Under the pieces are notes generated by a model. That model worked only from the letters and a program-made list of their open reading frames with translations. It was not told where the DNA came from and did not search any database. From Methanobacteriota archaeon (GTDB taxonomy: Archaea; Halobacteriota; Methanosarcinia; Methanosarcinales; Methanosarcinaceae): a stretch of 64,000 bases of DNA. Shown piece after piece: positions 7,843 through 16,533 of this stretch. Position 1 is the stretch's first letter, and each line of letters opens with the position of its first letter. Where the stretch lies: the NCBI GenBank assembly GCA_023399215.1, contig JAEWQJ010000058.1:7602-71601 (forward strand). The letters are read 5' to 3'. The position numbers and the translations under genes were made by a program.

Positions 7843-8823
7843 TTGAACCTGGAAGAGCTCGCAGAAAGGATAAAAAACTTCGAAGGGGTTACCCGAAAAA
7901 AACAGATTGAGGACATCGTTTCAGTTTTCGAAGCCGTTCGTCCTGAGTATCAGAACGCGATCGTTGATTTTGGAGACGATGCGGCAGTTATCGATATCGG
8001 AGGAGATGACGTTATCCTCTTTGCAGCAGATGGGATCTGGGGAAGGCTGCTGGATGCCAGTCCCTGGTGGGCAGGATATGGAGCTGTAGTCGTCAATGTA
8101 AACGATATCGCAGCAATGGGAGGAAAACCTCTTGCTATGGTAGATATTGCTTCCTCAAGCTCCGAGACATCCTGTAAGGAACTCATGGAAGGCCTGGCTG
8201 AAGGGGTCCGAAAATTCGGGGTCCCGCTTGTAGGTGGTCACGTCCATCCTGATACTGATTATAACTCCATTTCAGTTGCTATTATCGGGATAGTGAAGAA
8301 AGATTGTGTAATCAGGAGCGACACCGCCCGTCCCGGAGACCTGGTCATTGCAGCTTACGATATGGACGGAAAAATAGGACCAAATTCCCCTTATAGCTGG
8401 GATACAACATCTTTTAAAGAGCCACCAGTGCTCAGGAAGAGCTATCTTGTAACCCCGGAAATTGCAAAACGAAAACTTGCTACAGCAGGAAAAGACATAA
8501 GCAACCCAGGGCTTATAGGGACACTTGGTATGCTCTGTGAAACAAGCAGAGTTGGCGCAGCCGTAGACCTTGAAAAAGTCCCGAGACCCGAAAACGTGGA
8601 TTTTGAGCAGTGGCTAAAAGTGCACCCCGGAACAGGCTATGTGTTTACTGCAGATCCTGAAAAAGCCGAAGAATGCAGAAAGGTCTTTGAAGAAGCTGGG
8701 CTTACAGCTGCTATTATCGGAAAAATCGAGTCAGGATTAAAACTCGATATTTATGATAAAACAGGTAGAGTTACGGTATTTGATTTTTCAAAGGAAAGCA
8801 TTACAGGCATTTGTTCCGAATAA
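7843..8823 (+). CDS. Methanogenesis marker 2 protein (PurM/AIR synthase-like)
   Basis: A 326-residue protein of the AIR synthase (PurM/SelD/HypE/ThiL) fold that I recognise as methanogenesis marker 2, a family confined to methanogens and their relatives; the reaction is not known to me. N-terminal IVDFGDDAAVIDIG is the Gly-Asp-Asp-Ala nucleotide and metal site. VNVNDIAAMGGKPLAMVD and VPLVGGHVHPD follow in the usual order for the fold. NPGLIGTLGML marks the second domain. The start is TTG 7843, with GGAAG about eight bases upstream. Confidence 0.85.
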   Translation: MNLEELAERIKNFEGVTRKKQIEDIVSVFEAVRPEYQNAIVDFGDDAAVIDIGGDDVILFAADGIWGRLLDASPWWAGYGAVVVNVNDIAAMGGKPLAMVDIASSSSETSCKELMEGLAEGVRKFGVPLVGGHVHPDTDYNSISVAIIGIVKKDCVIRSDTARPGDLVIAAYDMDGKIGPNSPYSWDTTSFKEPPVLRKSYLVTPEIAKRKLATAGKDISNPGLIGTLGMLCETSRVGAAVDLEKVPRPENVDFEQWLKVHPGTGYVFTADPEKAEECRKVFEEAGLTAAIIGKIESGLKLDIYDKTGRVTVFDFSKESITGICSE

Positions 8824-9117
8824 TAGGAACTTTCCTGTCCTTATTTCCTTTTTAACGTCTTTTCCTTTTTAAACATCTTTTATCATTTAAAGATTAATCT
8901 TTTGAAGTTTAATCTTTTGAAGTTTACATCTCCACATTTTCGTCAAAAAAGATTAATTTATCACTGTTGTTTTTCAATCCGGGATTTTATGTTCTCCAGG
9001 CCATTTGCCCGAAGAAATTTAACCGGATTGAAAATACTTATTGAATGATTTGTAAAATTTAGCCGGATTGAAAAAACTTATTTGTAAAATCTAGCCAAAT
9101 TGAGAGAGTTTAAATGG
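8824..9117. repeat. Spacer with short direct repeats
   Basis: TTGAAGTTTAATCTT occurs in tandem at 8893-8926. A longer unit resembling AGCCGGATTGAAAAAACTTA occurs three times between about 9018 and 9105. No gene is seen; the region lies between convergent genes. Confidence 0.5.
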
Positions 9118-9426
9118 TTACTGGTTTTCTATCCAGGCTTTCATTTCATCATAGAGGAATTTTTCAGCAGCCTGCACCTTTTCCAGAGGACCACGGAGAA
9201 CCAGAAGTTCCCTTTCTTCGCTGTTTGCTACGCCTACAAACATCTTTCTGGTAACAGGTTCAAGCCCAAACTCTTCAACAATATCGTAAATAATAGATAC
9301 AACAGTGCCCGGAGGGATTATTAGGTCATACAGTTCTTCAATTTTCAGATCCCCGCATTCTTTTTCTTTTTCCTTTTCAAGTTGCTTTGAGGCAATTAAC
9401 TCTTCCAGATTAAGTGTCTTGTGCAT
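9118..9426 (-). CDS. Unrecognised 102-residue protein
   Basis: I do not recognise this protein. It is acidic, with a charged helical N-terminus (QLEKEKEKECGDLKIEEL) followed by a compact part containing PPGTVVSIIYDIVEEFGLEP and VGVANSEERELLVLRGPL. The second half reads like a small alpha/beta domain with a predicted final helix. The start is supported by GGTGA eight bases before the ATG. Codon use looks like that of the neighbouring housekeeping genes, so it is probably real and conserved. It lies next to methanogenesis marker 2 but on the other strand. Confidence 0.65.
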   Translation of the reverse strand: MHKTLNLEELIASKQLEKEKEKECGDLKIEELYDLIIPPGTVVSIIYDIVEEFGLEPVTRKMFVGVANSEERELLVLRGPLEKVQAAEKFLYDEMKAWIENQ

Positions 9427-10142
9427 CCTGGGGTCACCTTCTTATTTTTTCTTCTTATTTTCCTTCTATTTTTCTGTTTGCAGCTTCTATCAATTTCGAT
9501 CAGCTTCAATCAAAAGAAGCAGGTTTAGTCAAGTGGAAAGGTTTTTTGTTCGCTCATTGTTAAAATAATGAGCATTGTTAAAGTAATGGATAAGGTAAAT
9601 CAAATTAAAAATTACGATATTAAACGTTGAGATATCTCAGGTAGTTAATCAGATCTTTTTGTATCAACTTATGATAGGTATAATCATATTTATGATTGAT
9701 TCTCATGGGCATTATCTGTTATGACCTGAATATTTTTAATTTAAATTCTATAACCATTAACTTATAAAATTGTGTTATAATTCATGAAACTAAGCCACGA
9801 CTCAATATGATTAGTGAGAACTGGAGAGTAGTGAGAACTTGAGAGCGAAAGTAGAGAAAACCGTATTTCTTACTTCCGTGTAAAGAAGATATGAGAAATA
9901 ATTTAATCTCATGTCAAATAATAACCAATGTTAAATACGAGCAGAGTTAAAGTATTAGAGGTACAACTTAAAAAAATAGTAACGTCTCCTTTACTTACTA
10001 TGATGTACCGGAACGTTAGTAAGGCATACTGCAATTTAAAGAAATATAGAAAAACGTAAGGGAATGTGAGGAAAAAGGTTCTAAGCAAACCGATTCTGAG
10101 CAAACTTTATCTGAGATGAAACTCTCTTATAAGAGGATAGCA
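9427..10142. other. 716-nt intergenic region, no gene seen
   Basis: AT-rich spacer between divergent genes. Short repeats of GTGAGAACTGGAGAGTA type lie at 9810-9850, and a small palindrome GAGATATCTC near 9630. Possible short reading frames here lack ribosome sites and coding character. I find no tRNA or structured RNA that I can name. Confidence 0.4.
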
Positions 10143-10457
10143 ATGCAGCAGTATAAATTGAAGCGCGGTTTTAAGCCTGATATTGACAGGATTTATTCTG
10201 TAATGACGGAGTGTTTTTCCGGGGAGATCTCCAGAAACGAAGGAGTCCTTGAAACCTCCTATGGAGCTATGTCAGAGATTAAAGTCTGGATTGAAAATAA
10301 AAAACTCTCTGTGGACACAGTTTCCGATAACACAGTAACCGATGATGAAACTGTCCTCCAGACAAATAAAGCCTTCCGGGATTTCCTGTATAAGTCTACC
10401 GGCTACACAGCAAAAGAACGAATAAAAAATGCCAAGAAAGCAGTCAGTGGGGAGTAA
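10143..10457 (+). CDS. Small protein, probably DUF5611 family
   Basis: A 104-residue basic protein starting MQQYKLKRGFKPD. The sequence (DRIYSVMTECFSGEIS, TSYGAMSEIKVWIENKKL, TVSDNTVTDDETVL, then a Lys/Arg-rich C-terminus) matches what I remember of DUF5611, a small methanogen family of unknown function. The start at 10143 is chosen because GAGGAT lies nine bases upstream; an in-frame ATG at 10116 has no such site. It is followed 68 nt later by the chorismate-lyase-like gene on the same strand. Confidence 0.65.
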   Translation: MQQYKLKRGFKPDIDRIYSVMTECFSGEISRNEGVLETSYGAMSEIKVWIENKKLSVDTVSDNTVTDDETVLQTNKAFRDFLYKSTGYTAKERIKNAKKAVSGE

Positions 10458-10525
10458 AACTCCTGACTACTTAATTCTATTTTGAAATTTTTTCTATCTA
10501 ACACCCCCTATCTGGAGGTATCTTT

Positions 10526-11038
10526 TTGAGTGGCGATTTTCTGAAAAAACTGAAGAGCTTTGAGATTCCCACCTGCCTGCGTGTCTGCTGCGGAACTGAC
10601 GGCTCAGTGACCTTCCTGCTGGAAATAATGACCCGAAAGCCAGTAAATGTGATAACTGAGTCCCAGTATACCGTTAAGGCTGACAAAACGATTGCTGCTC
10701 TTCTCGGCGTGGAAGAGGGCAGTGAGGTAAACGATAGGGTAGTCAGGCTATCTGCAGAGGGTACGACTTTTGTCCATGCAAGGTCTCTCTCTCCTCTGGA
10801 ACGCATGCCTGAAACCATGAAGGAACAGCTCATGCGGGCGGACATCCCGATCGGCCGGATCCTGCGCAGCCATAACCTTGAGACCAGGCGCGATATGGCA
10901 GAACTTGAAATCCTGGAAGGGGAACCCACCTTCGACGGCATACCTGTCCTTTCCCGTTCCTACAAGATAGTCCACAATAACCACGTTCTTATGTGGATTA
11001 ACGAGCGCTTTCCTATCGATGAGCGCTGGAATTTATAA
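10526..11038 (+). CDS. Chorismate lyase-like protein (DUF98 type)
   Basis: A 170-residue protein resembling the archaeal chorismate pyruvate-lyase-like family (DUF98). Homologues are proposed to release 4-hydroxybenzoate from chorismate, a precursor used in methanopterin synthesis. Typical features are LEIMTRKPVNV, VNDRVVRL, FVHARSLSPLERM, DIPIGRIL and the C-terminal VLSRSYKIVHNNHVLMWINERFP. The start is TTG 10526 with TGGAGG eight bases upstream. Assignment rests on recalled family pattern; the reaction in this organism is inference. Confidence 0.72.
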   Translation: MSGDFLKKLKSFEIPTCLRVCCGTDGSVTFLLEIMTRKPVNVITESQYTVKADKTIAALLGVEEGSEVNDRVVRLSAEGTTFVHARSLSPLERMPETMKEQLMRADIPIGRILRSHNLETRRDMAELEILEGEPTFDGIPVLSRSYKIVHNNHVLMWINERFPIDERWNL

Positions 11039-11187
11039 AGGGCATCTCAGGAAAAGACAAACTAGGCAGTAAAATTGGAATAAAACAGCTTTTTTGAAGC
11101 AAGTTTTCCCAGTTATTTAAAACAAACTTACAAATTTTCCAGTAGTCGGAGGGAAAATCCCACCGATTTCTGCTTTCACGCGAAACC

Positions 11188-11231
11188 TTTATATCTCTGC
11201 TGTGATATTTTGGAGATGCTCTTTTAGCATC
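11188..11231 (+). promoter_or_regulatory. tRNA-Thr promoter and leader hairpin
   Basis: TTTATATC at 11188-11195 is a TATA box about 40 nt before the mature tRNA. Between them GATGCT-CTTTT-AGCATC (11215-11231) forms a perfect 6-bp hairpin ending three bases before the tRNA 5' end. It would sit in the tRNA leader, near the RNase P cleavage site. Confidence 0.6.
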
Positions 11232-11234
11232 AGT

Positions 11235-11306
11235 GCCTTGGTGGCTTAGGGGTATAGCGCGTCCTTGGTAAGGACGAGGTCGCGGGTTCAAATCCCGCCC
11301 GAGGCT
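11235..11306 (+). tRNA. tRNA-Thr (anticodon GGT)
   Basis: The acceptor stem pairs GCCTTGG with CCGAGGC. The anticodon stem CGTCC/GGACG encloses the loop TTGGTAA, giving anticodon GGT, which reads ACC/ACU threonine codons. The T arm is GCGGG-TTCAAAT-CCCGC. No CCA is encoded and no intron is present. A run of T residues follows directly and probably terminates transcription. Confidence 0.93.
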
Positions 11307-11482
11307 TTTTTTCTTTTTTGTTTTTCCTTTGTATACTACAGGTTCAAAGCCTACTTTCGTTAGAAGGTCATTCCGGATGATGGTAGGTATATAAACTAAA
11401 TGTTTCTGCACTTTTGGAATCTATAGAGAATTTTGCTATTTCTGAAAGGAATAAAGAGTTAATTTCAGTCGAATTTGTTTAT

Positions 11483-11568
11483 GTTATTATTTCCTTTTAC
11501 GGAATTAATAGCGGTGGCGAGAACATAATTCATTGCTTGCAGCGGGGTGCGCCAGCGCAACTTTGATT
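11483..11568 (+). repeat. 86-nt direct repeat, copy A
   Basis: Aligns without gaps to 14541-14626, with 17 mismatches in 86 positions by my count (about 80%). It begins GTTATTATTTCC, contains the conserved ATTGCTTGCAG, and ends AACTTTGATT. Near its left end TTCC-N6-GGAA can form a small stem. The two copies bracket the GH18 gene in the same orientation. Confidence 0.75.
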
Positions 11569-11790
11569 AAAGCAACTTTTTCTCACCTTAGTTGTAATTA
11601 ATTCATTTTAACTGTTAGTTACTGATTGTTTTTATGTGAATTATCTGTTGCGTTTTTTGATAACTCTAAATCATAGTCATATTTTGAGTACCCAGACAAT
11701 ACAGGTTAAAATTAGGAGGAAAGGATTAAAGAATATTGGAATGTAATCATTAGTTATATTTTTTAAATGTTGAGTGGAGAAAGAAAATAG

Positions 11791-14112
11791 ATGACAAATA
11801 AGAAAAAATTGAATTCAATGCCTTTAACAGCATCAATCTTATTTTTTCTAATTCTCGGCTCATGTGTGGCATCGGCTGGAACAGAAACTCGGCTCACGCA
11901 AGGTGAGCAATTAACTACCGGTACTGGTGGAACGCCAACCTCCTGGTACTGGGATTTCGGCGATGGTATAAATCCAAAGCAATCCATGAACGCAGCCCAC
12001 ACTTTTACGAATCCAGAAATGTATAACTTTACTTTAACAGTGGCAAATGAAGCAAGCAATAGTACGGTGACGAAACAGAATTTTATTACTGTAGCTCTCC
12101 CACAAACACCAGTGGCAGATTTCGCTACGCCTAACAATCCTATAGTATATGGTTTCTGGCCCAACTGGCCTTACCTTGAATCCTATCAACCAGATTGGAA
12201 TACCCTAACTCATGTTTCATATTCTGAATGGACTTTAAACAGTGATGGTACAATTACGAACCCTGGAAATATGAGTCACTATTATGCAGTTCGAGATCAA
12301 GCGCACCAACATGGAGTAAAAATAACACTGTGTATATACTCAAGTGATCCATATGCAATGGACAGTGTAATTGCAAACCACCAAACAGATTTCATAAACA
12401 ATATCTCAAATTCGTTACAGATGTACGGTGCAGACGGAGTAAATTTAGACCTGGAAACGCCGACTGATATAAACAGTATCACCGGAACTTCAAATGTTCC
12501 TCTATTTGAAAATTTAATGGCGAATCTTTATACAACGTTAAAAACTGAGAATCCCGCTTATCATATTTCTATCGATACCCCTTGGGGCATAAAACACGCT
12601 GCGACCTTCAAAAATGCAAATCTTAAAAAATATGTAGATTCCGTTTTTCTCATGAGTTATGATTATTGTAATCGTAAAACCACAGCTCCCAATTCCCCAT
12701 ATGACAGTCCAATACGATATGATGCGATCGATTCAGTAAACGAAACATCAAAATATTTTAGTAAAAACCAAATAATCTTAGGTTTGCCATTTTATGGTTA
12801 TGATTATTCGGCTGATTCCAATCAACCAGGAGCAAACATAACCAATGAACAGGCCATACATATAGAAGATGCTATTAATAATTCTCAGATTTATGGCAGA
12901 ATTTGGGACTCGGATTCCAATACTCCCTGGTATTTTTATAAGACTGGTGACACATGGCATCAAGCATGGTACGATGACGATGAATCACTTAGATTAAAAT
13001 ATCAATATGCAAAATCCGAAAACCTGGGTGGAGTAGGTTTCTGGGCTTTGGGATACGAAAGAAATTATTCCAACATCTGGAAAGTGTTTCAATTAGATCC
13101 TGTAGCAGACTTCAGCACCAGCGTCACAAGTGGATATACTCCTCTCTCAGTCCAGTTCACCGACTTGTCACAACACGCAATATTAAGGAATTGGAACTTT
13201 GGAGATGGAGCTACTTCAACTGAGCAGAACCCATTGCATACTTACTCTGCAGCAGGAACCTATATTGTTAACCTGACAGTAGGCAATGGAAATAATACTG
13301 CCTCAAAAACTGCTACAATAACTGTGTTTGAAGAAAACAGCTCAAGCGGTGGCAGTAGTGGAAGTAGCCATAGCAGCTCTAGTAGTGGAGGAGGTGGAGG
13401 CGGTTCTCCGGAGCTTCAAAGTAATGTCCAGGTAAAGGAACTTTCACAAGCTGTTGTTATAAATGGGAAATCTGTAAAGTTCGATTTCTCAAAGAATGCA
13501 ACCTGTGTTGTGTATGTGAGTTTTGATGCAAAGAAAACCTTTGGTAAGACCACAACTATTGCTGAACAGCTCAAAGGGAAATCTTCTCTGGTTTCCATAA
13601 TGCCCGATGGTGACGTTTACAAATCCTTTAATGTCTGGGTAGGAAATGGGGGAATTGCAACCTCAAAGAATATAGAAAATCCAATCGTGTGTTTCAAAGT
13701 TGAAAAATCCTGGGTAAAAGACAAAAATATCGACAAATCTTCTATCACCCTTAACAGATACAACGATAAAAAATGGGAGCAATTTCCAGCAAGTCTTTCA
13801 GGAGAAGATACTGAATTCCTATATTTCACAGCCAAAACTTCAGGTTTCTCGTCATTTGCAATAACGGGTACAGCGAAACCATTATCTGAAGAAACTGCAA
13901 CGAAAATAAATAATGACGACCCTGAAACAGTTAAAATAAACGTTGACGACCCTAAAACAATTAAAATAAACGTTGACAACCCTAAAACAATTAATAATAC
14001 AACGAACAAAGAACCACAAACTGAACAAAAAGAAATTCCAAGCATACCAAGTTTTGAGATATATTACGGACTAGCCAGCCTGTCTGCAGTACTCCTGTAT
14101 AAAAGAAAGTAA
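11791..14112 (+). CDS. Secreted PKD-GH18-PKD-PGF surface protein, chitinase-like
   Basis: A 773-residue exported multidomain protein. Residues 1-29 are a signal peptide (cleavage after VASA). A PKD domain (about 30-103, YWDFGDG) leads into a glycoside hydrolase family 18 domain (about 111-435). The GH18 catalytic motif ADGVNLDLE ends at E222, with D220 in place, and the late GGVGFWALGYE also fits, so the site looks intact. A second PKD (436-513, NWNFGDG) is followed by a Ser/Gly linker and a PGF-pre-PGF type domain (about 546-690). Three copies of a roughly 10-residue VKINVDDPKT repeat and a C-terminal hydrophobic segment with basic end (LYKRK) complete it, suggesting cell-surface anchoring. 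GH18 enzymes cleave chitin or GlcNAc-containing chains; the substrate here is unknown. Confidence 0.85.
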   Translation: MTNKKKLNSMPLTASILFFLILGSCVASAGTETRLTQGEQLTTGTGGTPTSWYWDFGDGINPKQSMNAAHTFTNPEMYNFTLTVANEASNSTVTKQNFITVALPQTPVADFATPNNPIVYGFWPNWPYLESYQPDWNTLTHVSYSEWTLNSDGTITNPGNMSHYYAVRDQAHQHGVKITLCIYSSDPYAMDSVIANHQTDFINNISNSLQMYGADGVNLDLETPTDINSITGTSNVPLFENLMANLYTTLKTENPAYHISIDTPWGIKHAATFKNANLKKYVDSVFLMSYDYCNRKTTAPNSPYDSPIRYDAIDSVNETSKYFSKNQIILGLPFYGYDYSADSNQPGANITNEQAIHIEDAINNSQIYGRIWDSDSNTPWYFYKTGDTWHQAWYDDDESLRLKYQYAKSENLGGVGFWALGYERNYSNIWKVFQLDPVADFSTSVTSGYTPLSVQFTDLSQHAILRNWNFGDGATSTEQNPLHTYSAAGTYIVNLTVGNGNNTASKTATITVFEENSSSGGSSGSSHSSSSSGGGGGGSPELQSNVQVKELSQAVVINGKSVKFDFSKNATCVVYVSFDAKKTFGKTTTIAEQLKGKSSLVSIMPDGDVYKSFNVWVGNGGIATSKNIENPIVCFKVEKSWVKDKNIDKSSITLNRYNDKKWEQFPASLSGEDTEFLYFTAKTSGFSSFAITGTAKPLSEETATKINNDDPETVKINVDDPKTIKINVDNPKTINNTTNKEPQTEQKEIPSIPSFEIYYGLASLSAVLLYKRK

Positions 14113-14540
14113 AAAAGCAAAACCCAAAGTTCGATGAGAAAATGAGGGGTTAATCCTCTAATCTTTTTTCAACTTTTCCTTACCCTACTCATTATAAACG
14201 TAAAATTTAGATAACGGCTTAATGTTACTTCTTTTCAGTTTAAGTAAGTTCGACACAAAAGAGTCATAATTGATCTGAAATTTTTTACGTAAAACAATTT
14301 TTTGCTTGAATATGAATTTTGCTGTCATTTATTTCAGTCGAATAACACGCCAGTATCGCATCAATTCTCAAGGATTCACCAATTCCGAATAATTGCAATT
14401 GATTTTATACGACATTTTGCGGTTGACTCGACACTAGCTTGCTGTGGAGATGGAAAACTTTTCCGATAACCGTTGATGACAATATAATTTCTCAATTCTC
14501 TTTTCGGTTATTAGTTTCTGCTCAAACTAAATTATTTAGG
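14113..14540. other. Intergenic region after the GH18 gene
   Basis: GAGGGGTTAATCCTCTAATCTTTTTTC near 14146-14172 contains AGGGGTTAATCCTCT, a short imperfect stem followed by a T-run, a possible terminator. The rest is AT-rich with no gene visible. Confidence 0.4.
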
Positions 14541-14626
14541 GTTATTATTTCCTATAACGGAATTTAGAGCGAGAGCACGAACATACCCCATTGCTTGCAG
14601 AGAGGTGCGACAACGAAACTTTGATT
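14541..14626 (+). repeat. 86-nt direct repeat, copy B
   Basis: Partner of copy A at 11483-11568, same orientation and length. The best conserved blocks are GTTATTATTTCC at the left, ATTGCTTGCAG in the centre and AACTTTGATT at the right. The small TTCC-N6-GGAA stem is kept. It is located 3.06 kb from copy A with the GH18 gene between. Confidence 0.75.
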
Positions 14627-14887
14627 TTTACTTCTACTTAAAAAATACACGAAATATTAATAGTTTAAATTAATATTAATATGAAAGGTTTTTATATTTT
14701 TGTTATAATATGCTTATATTGTGGAGATAGATAATGCGGGGCTGCTAAGTGATTTTTTTCAACTTTCTTAAGGTTCAGCCAAGTCCATAAAAGCTAAGGA
14801 ATTTTTTCAGTTACAGTTGGACCTATAAAATGACCAGCCCTCGTAAACTTAAAAGTACAGTAAATTGTATGAAGAGGTGAAATCTTA

Positions 14888-15061
14888 ATGAGTCACCAAT
14901 CTCCTCCAAAAAGGAGAGGTCAGAAACCAAAATACGATCATGAAAAAATCGAAGAACTCCTCAAAGCAGGTGAGAAGCCCTTTAAGATTATGCTTCTGTT
15001 GGGTTGTTCTTATGGAGTTTTACGGTATGTACGAAAGAAAATGGGAAGAAAGAAAGTATAA
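14888..15061 (+). CDS. 57-residue helix-turn-helix-like protein
   Basis: A short basic protein beginning MSHQSPPKRRGQKPKYD, followed by HEKIEELLKAGEKPFKIMLL and LGCSYGVLRYVRKKMGRKKV. The layout (basic arm, then a two-helix unit with a turn at LLGCSYG) resembles the HTH of resolvases or invertases, so DNA binding is likely. No catalytic domain is attached. GAGGTG lies nine bases before the ATG. A TATA-like TTTTTATATTTTTG (14688 on) lies far upstream. It stands alone in accessory, AT-rich DNA. Confidence 0.6.
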   Translation: MSHQSPPKRRGQKPKYDHEKIEELLKAGEKPFKIMLLLGCSYGVLRYVRKKMGRKKV

Positions 15062-15177
15062 TTTTGAAAAGATATTCATTTGTATTTGGTTAAGATACAA
15101 TATATAAGAAATGTGTTTTAATGCATTTTCCATTAACCTATTATTATTAAGTTATTGAGGCATTGAAGGCGAAAAAT

Positions 15178-15486
15178 ATGACTAAAAGACTATTTGCAAT
15201 CATTTGTACCTTCTTATTCATAATAGGTCATATGTTCAAGCGATGGAAACATATGCAAAAATCTGTTGTCTGGAGAGGATTTTTAAGCGAATCTATGTGG
15301 GTAGAGGACTATAGAAATCTCTCACTTTTCAAGAAGTTGATTTTTTGGGTGAATTATCCTTTTTCTTATGCTAAATATTTATGGGTTGTTGTATGGGATC
15401 GTATTGACAGACTATGCTTTAGAAATTCAGGAGCAAAATATACTAAAACAAGGATGGAATACAAAAAATCCTGCAAAATACAATAA
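15178..15486 (+). CDS. Small membrane-associated protein, unrecognised
   Basis: A 102-residue basic protein with one N-terminal hydrophobic segment (LFAIICTFLFIIGHMF), then RWKHMQKSVVWRGFLSES and a Trp/Tyr-rich middle (FWVNYPFSYAKYLWVVVW). The C-terminus is strongly basic. The start is taken at ATG 15178; an in-frame TTG at 15163 is possible. I recognise no family. Low GC and isolation between repeats suggest recent acquisition. Confidence 0.45.
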   Translation: MTKRLFAIICTFLFIIGHMFKRWKHMQKSVVWRGFLSESMWVEDYRNLSLFKKLIFWVNYPFSYAKYLWVVVWDRIDRLCFRNSGAKYTKTRMEYKKSCKIQ

Positions 15487-15555
15487 TATAAAAAGGTATT
15501 AGTTATGCTGTAAAGATTTTATTATTTTATGGCTTTATTTTTCATCAGTCCTTAT

Positions 15556-15813
15556 GTTTTTATCCCAAAATTATTTCGCTTTTTTAATTTATGTTATTAC
15601 AATAATCTATCGTATACAGGTGACCCATTATTTCACTTCAACTTCTTCAACTTCGAATTTGTTTCATTTTACATAACCATTCCACAATACCAAAATGAAG
15701 CTTAAACTTACTCAACATTTAACTTTTTACGCCGTCTGCTGCTGTATCGCATATTGAACTTTTAAATGTTTTTGGATCTGAGAAATTATTTCAGGATACA
15801 ACACAAAACTTGA
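15556..15813 (+). repeat. About 250-nt dispersed repeat, copy 1
   Basis: Strongly similar, with small gaps, to 52303-52550 in the same orientation. Shared blocks include TATCCCAAAATTATTTC, ATCTATCGTATAC, TTTCACTTCAACTT, GTTTCATTTTACA, TACCAAAATG, ACTCAACATTTAA, and at the right end TTTCAGGATACAACAC. Neither copy has a clean long reading frame on both strands, so I treat it as a non-coding or decayed mobile sequence. Confidence 0.7.
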
Positions 15814-15897
15814 GCCGTCAGGCGAGAGTTTCAGGACGAGGCGGTTCACTATTATATATAGCAAAACTTAAATACCGATACTTACCTCCCCTTGGAC

Positions 15898-16533
15898 ATG
15901 TATATTCCTTACGAATATCTTGGAAAAATATTCATATATCTGGTTCTATTTGTTCTTGCAGGAACAGGAATCGCCCTGCTCATAGGGGCATATTCCGTTA
16001 AAAAACGCAGGATAATTTTTCCGGAGTTCGTGCTGTTTACACTTTATCTTTTCTATTCTCCTGCAAAATGGATCTGCAAAGCTTTCAGGATAAGGGATAC
16101 ACTTGTTGACGATATCCTTATTGATGTCCGAAACGCTGTCGCATATGATAATTTCCGGCGTGTTAAAGGCAAGAAAATCCTGCTTCTTCCTCAGTGCTTG
16201 CGCCATCCGAACTGTAAAGCCAGATGCGATCCGATCCACGGGTATGAGTGCAAACGTTGTGGGCTATGTGATATTTCAAAAATCTCCGAAGCTGCTGATA
16301 GGTGCAATTTCCAGGTTTTTGTAATACCAGGAGGAAGTTTTGTCAAAAAGATCTTTAAAGAATACAAGCCTGAAGCCTGTCTTGGTGTGGCCTGCTATAA
16401 CGAACTTTCCGAGAATATGCAGGCTGTATCGTTTGTTCCCGTACAGGGTGTTCTTCTTTTAAGGGACGGATGTTTCAACACTGAAGCGAATGTTGAGGAA
16501 ATAATTCAAAAAATGGAGATGTGCAATGTATAA
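15898..16533 (+). CDS. DUF116 family membrane protein (first of pair)
   Basis: A 211-residue DUF116 protein. Two hydrophobic segments lie at the N-terminus (IFIYLVLFVLAGTGIALLIG and FPEFVLFTLYLFYS). A cysteine-rich soluble part follows (LLLPQCLRHPNCKARCD, YECKRCGLCDI), then GGSFVKKIFKE and LLLRDGCFNTEANVEE. The cysteines could bind metal or an Fe-S cluster. Function is unknown to me. A TATA-like ATTATATATA (15851-15860) sits about 40 nt before the start, implying a very short leader. TTG 15892 is an alternative start. It overlaps the next DUF116 gene by eight bases. Confidence 0.78.
   Translation: MYIPYEYLGKIFIYLVLFVLAGTGIALLIGAYSVKKRRIIFPEFVLFTLYLFYSPAKWICKAFRIRDTLVDDILIDVRNAVAYDNFRRVKGKKILLLPQCLRHPNCKARCDPIHGYECKRCGLCDISKISEAADRCNFQVFVIPGGSFVKKIFKEYKPEACLGVACYNELSENMQAVSFVPVQGVLLLRDGCFNTEANVEEIIQKMEMCNV

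Noticed and set aside
11483..11568. C/D-box or H/ACA guide RNA in the 86-nt repeat
   Set aside because: I could not find proper C, D or ACA boxes in both copies, and the possible long stem in copy A is not kept in copy B.
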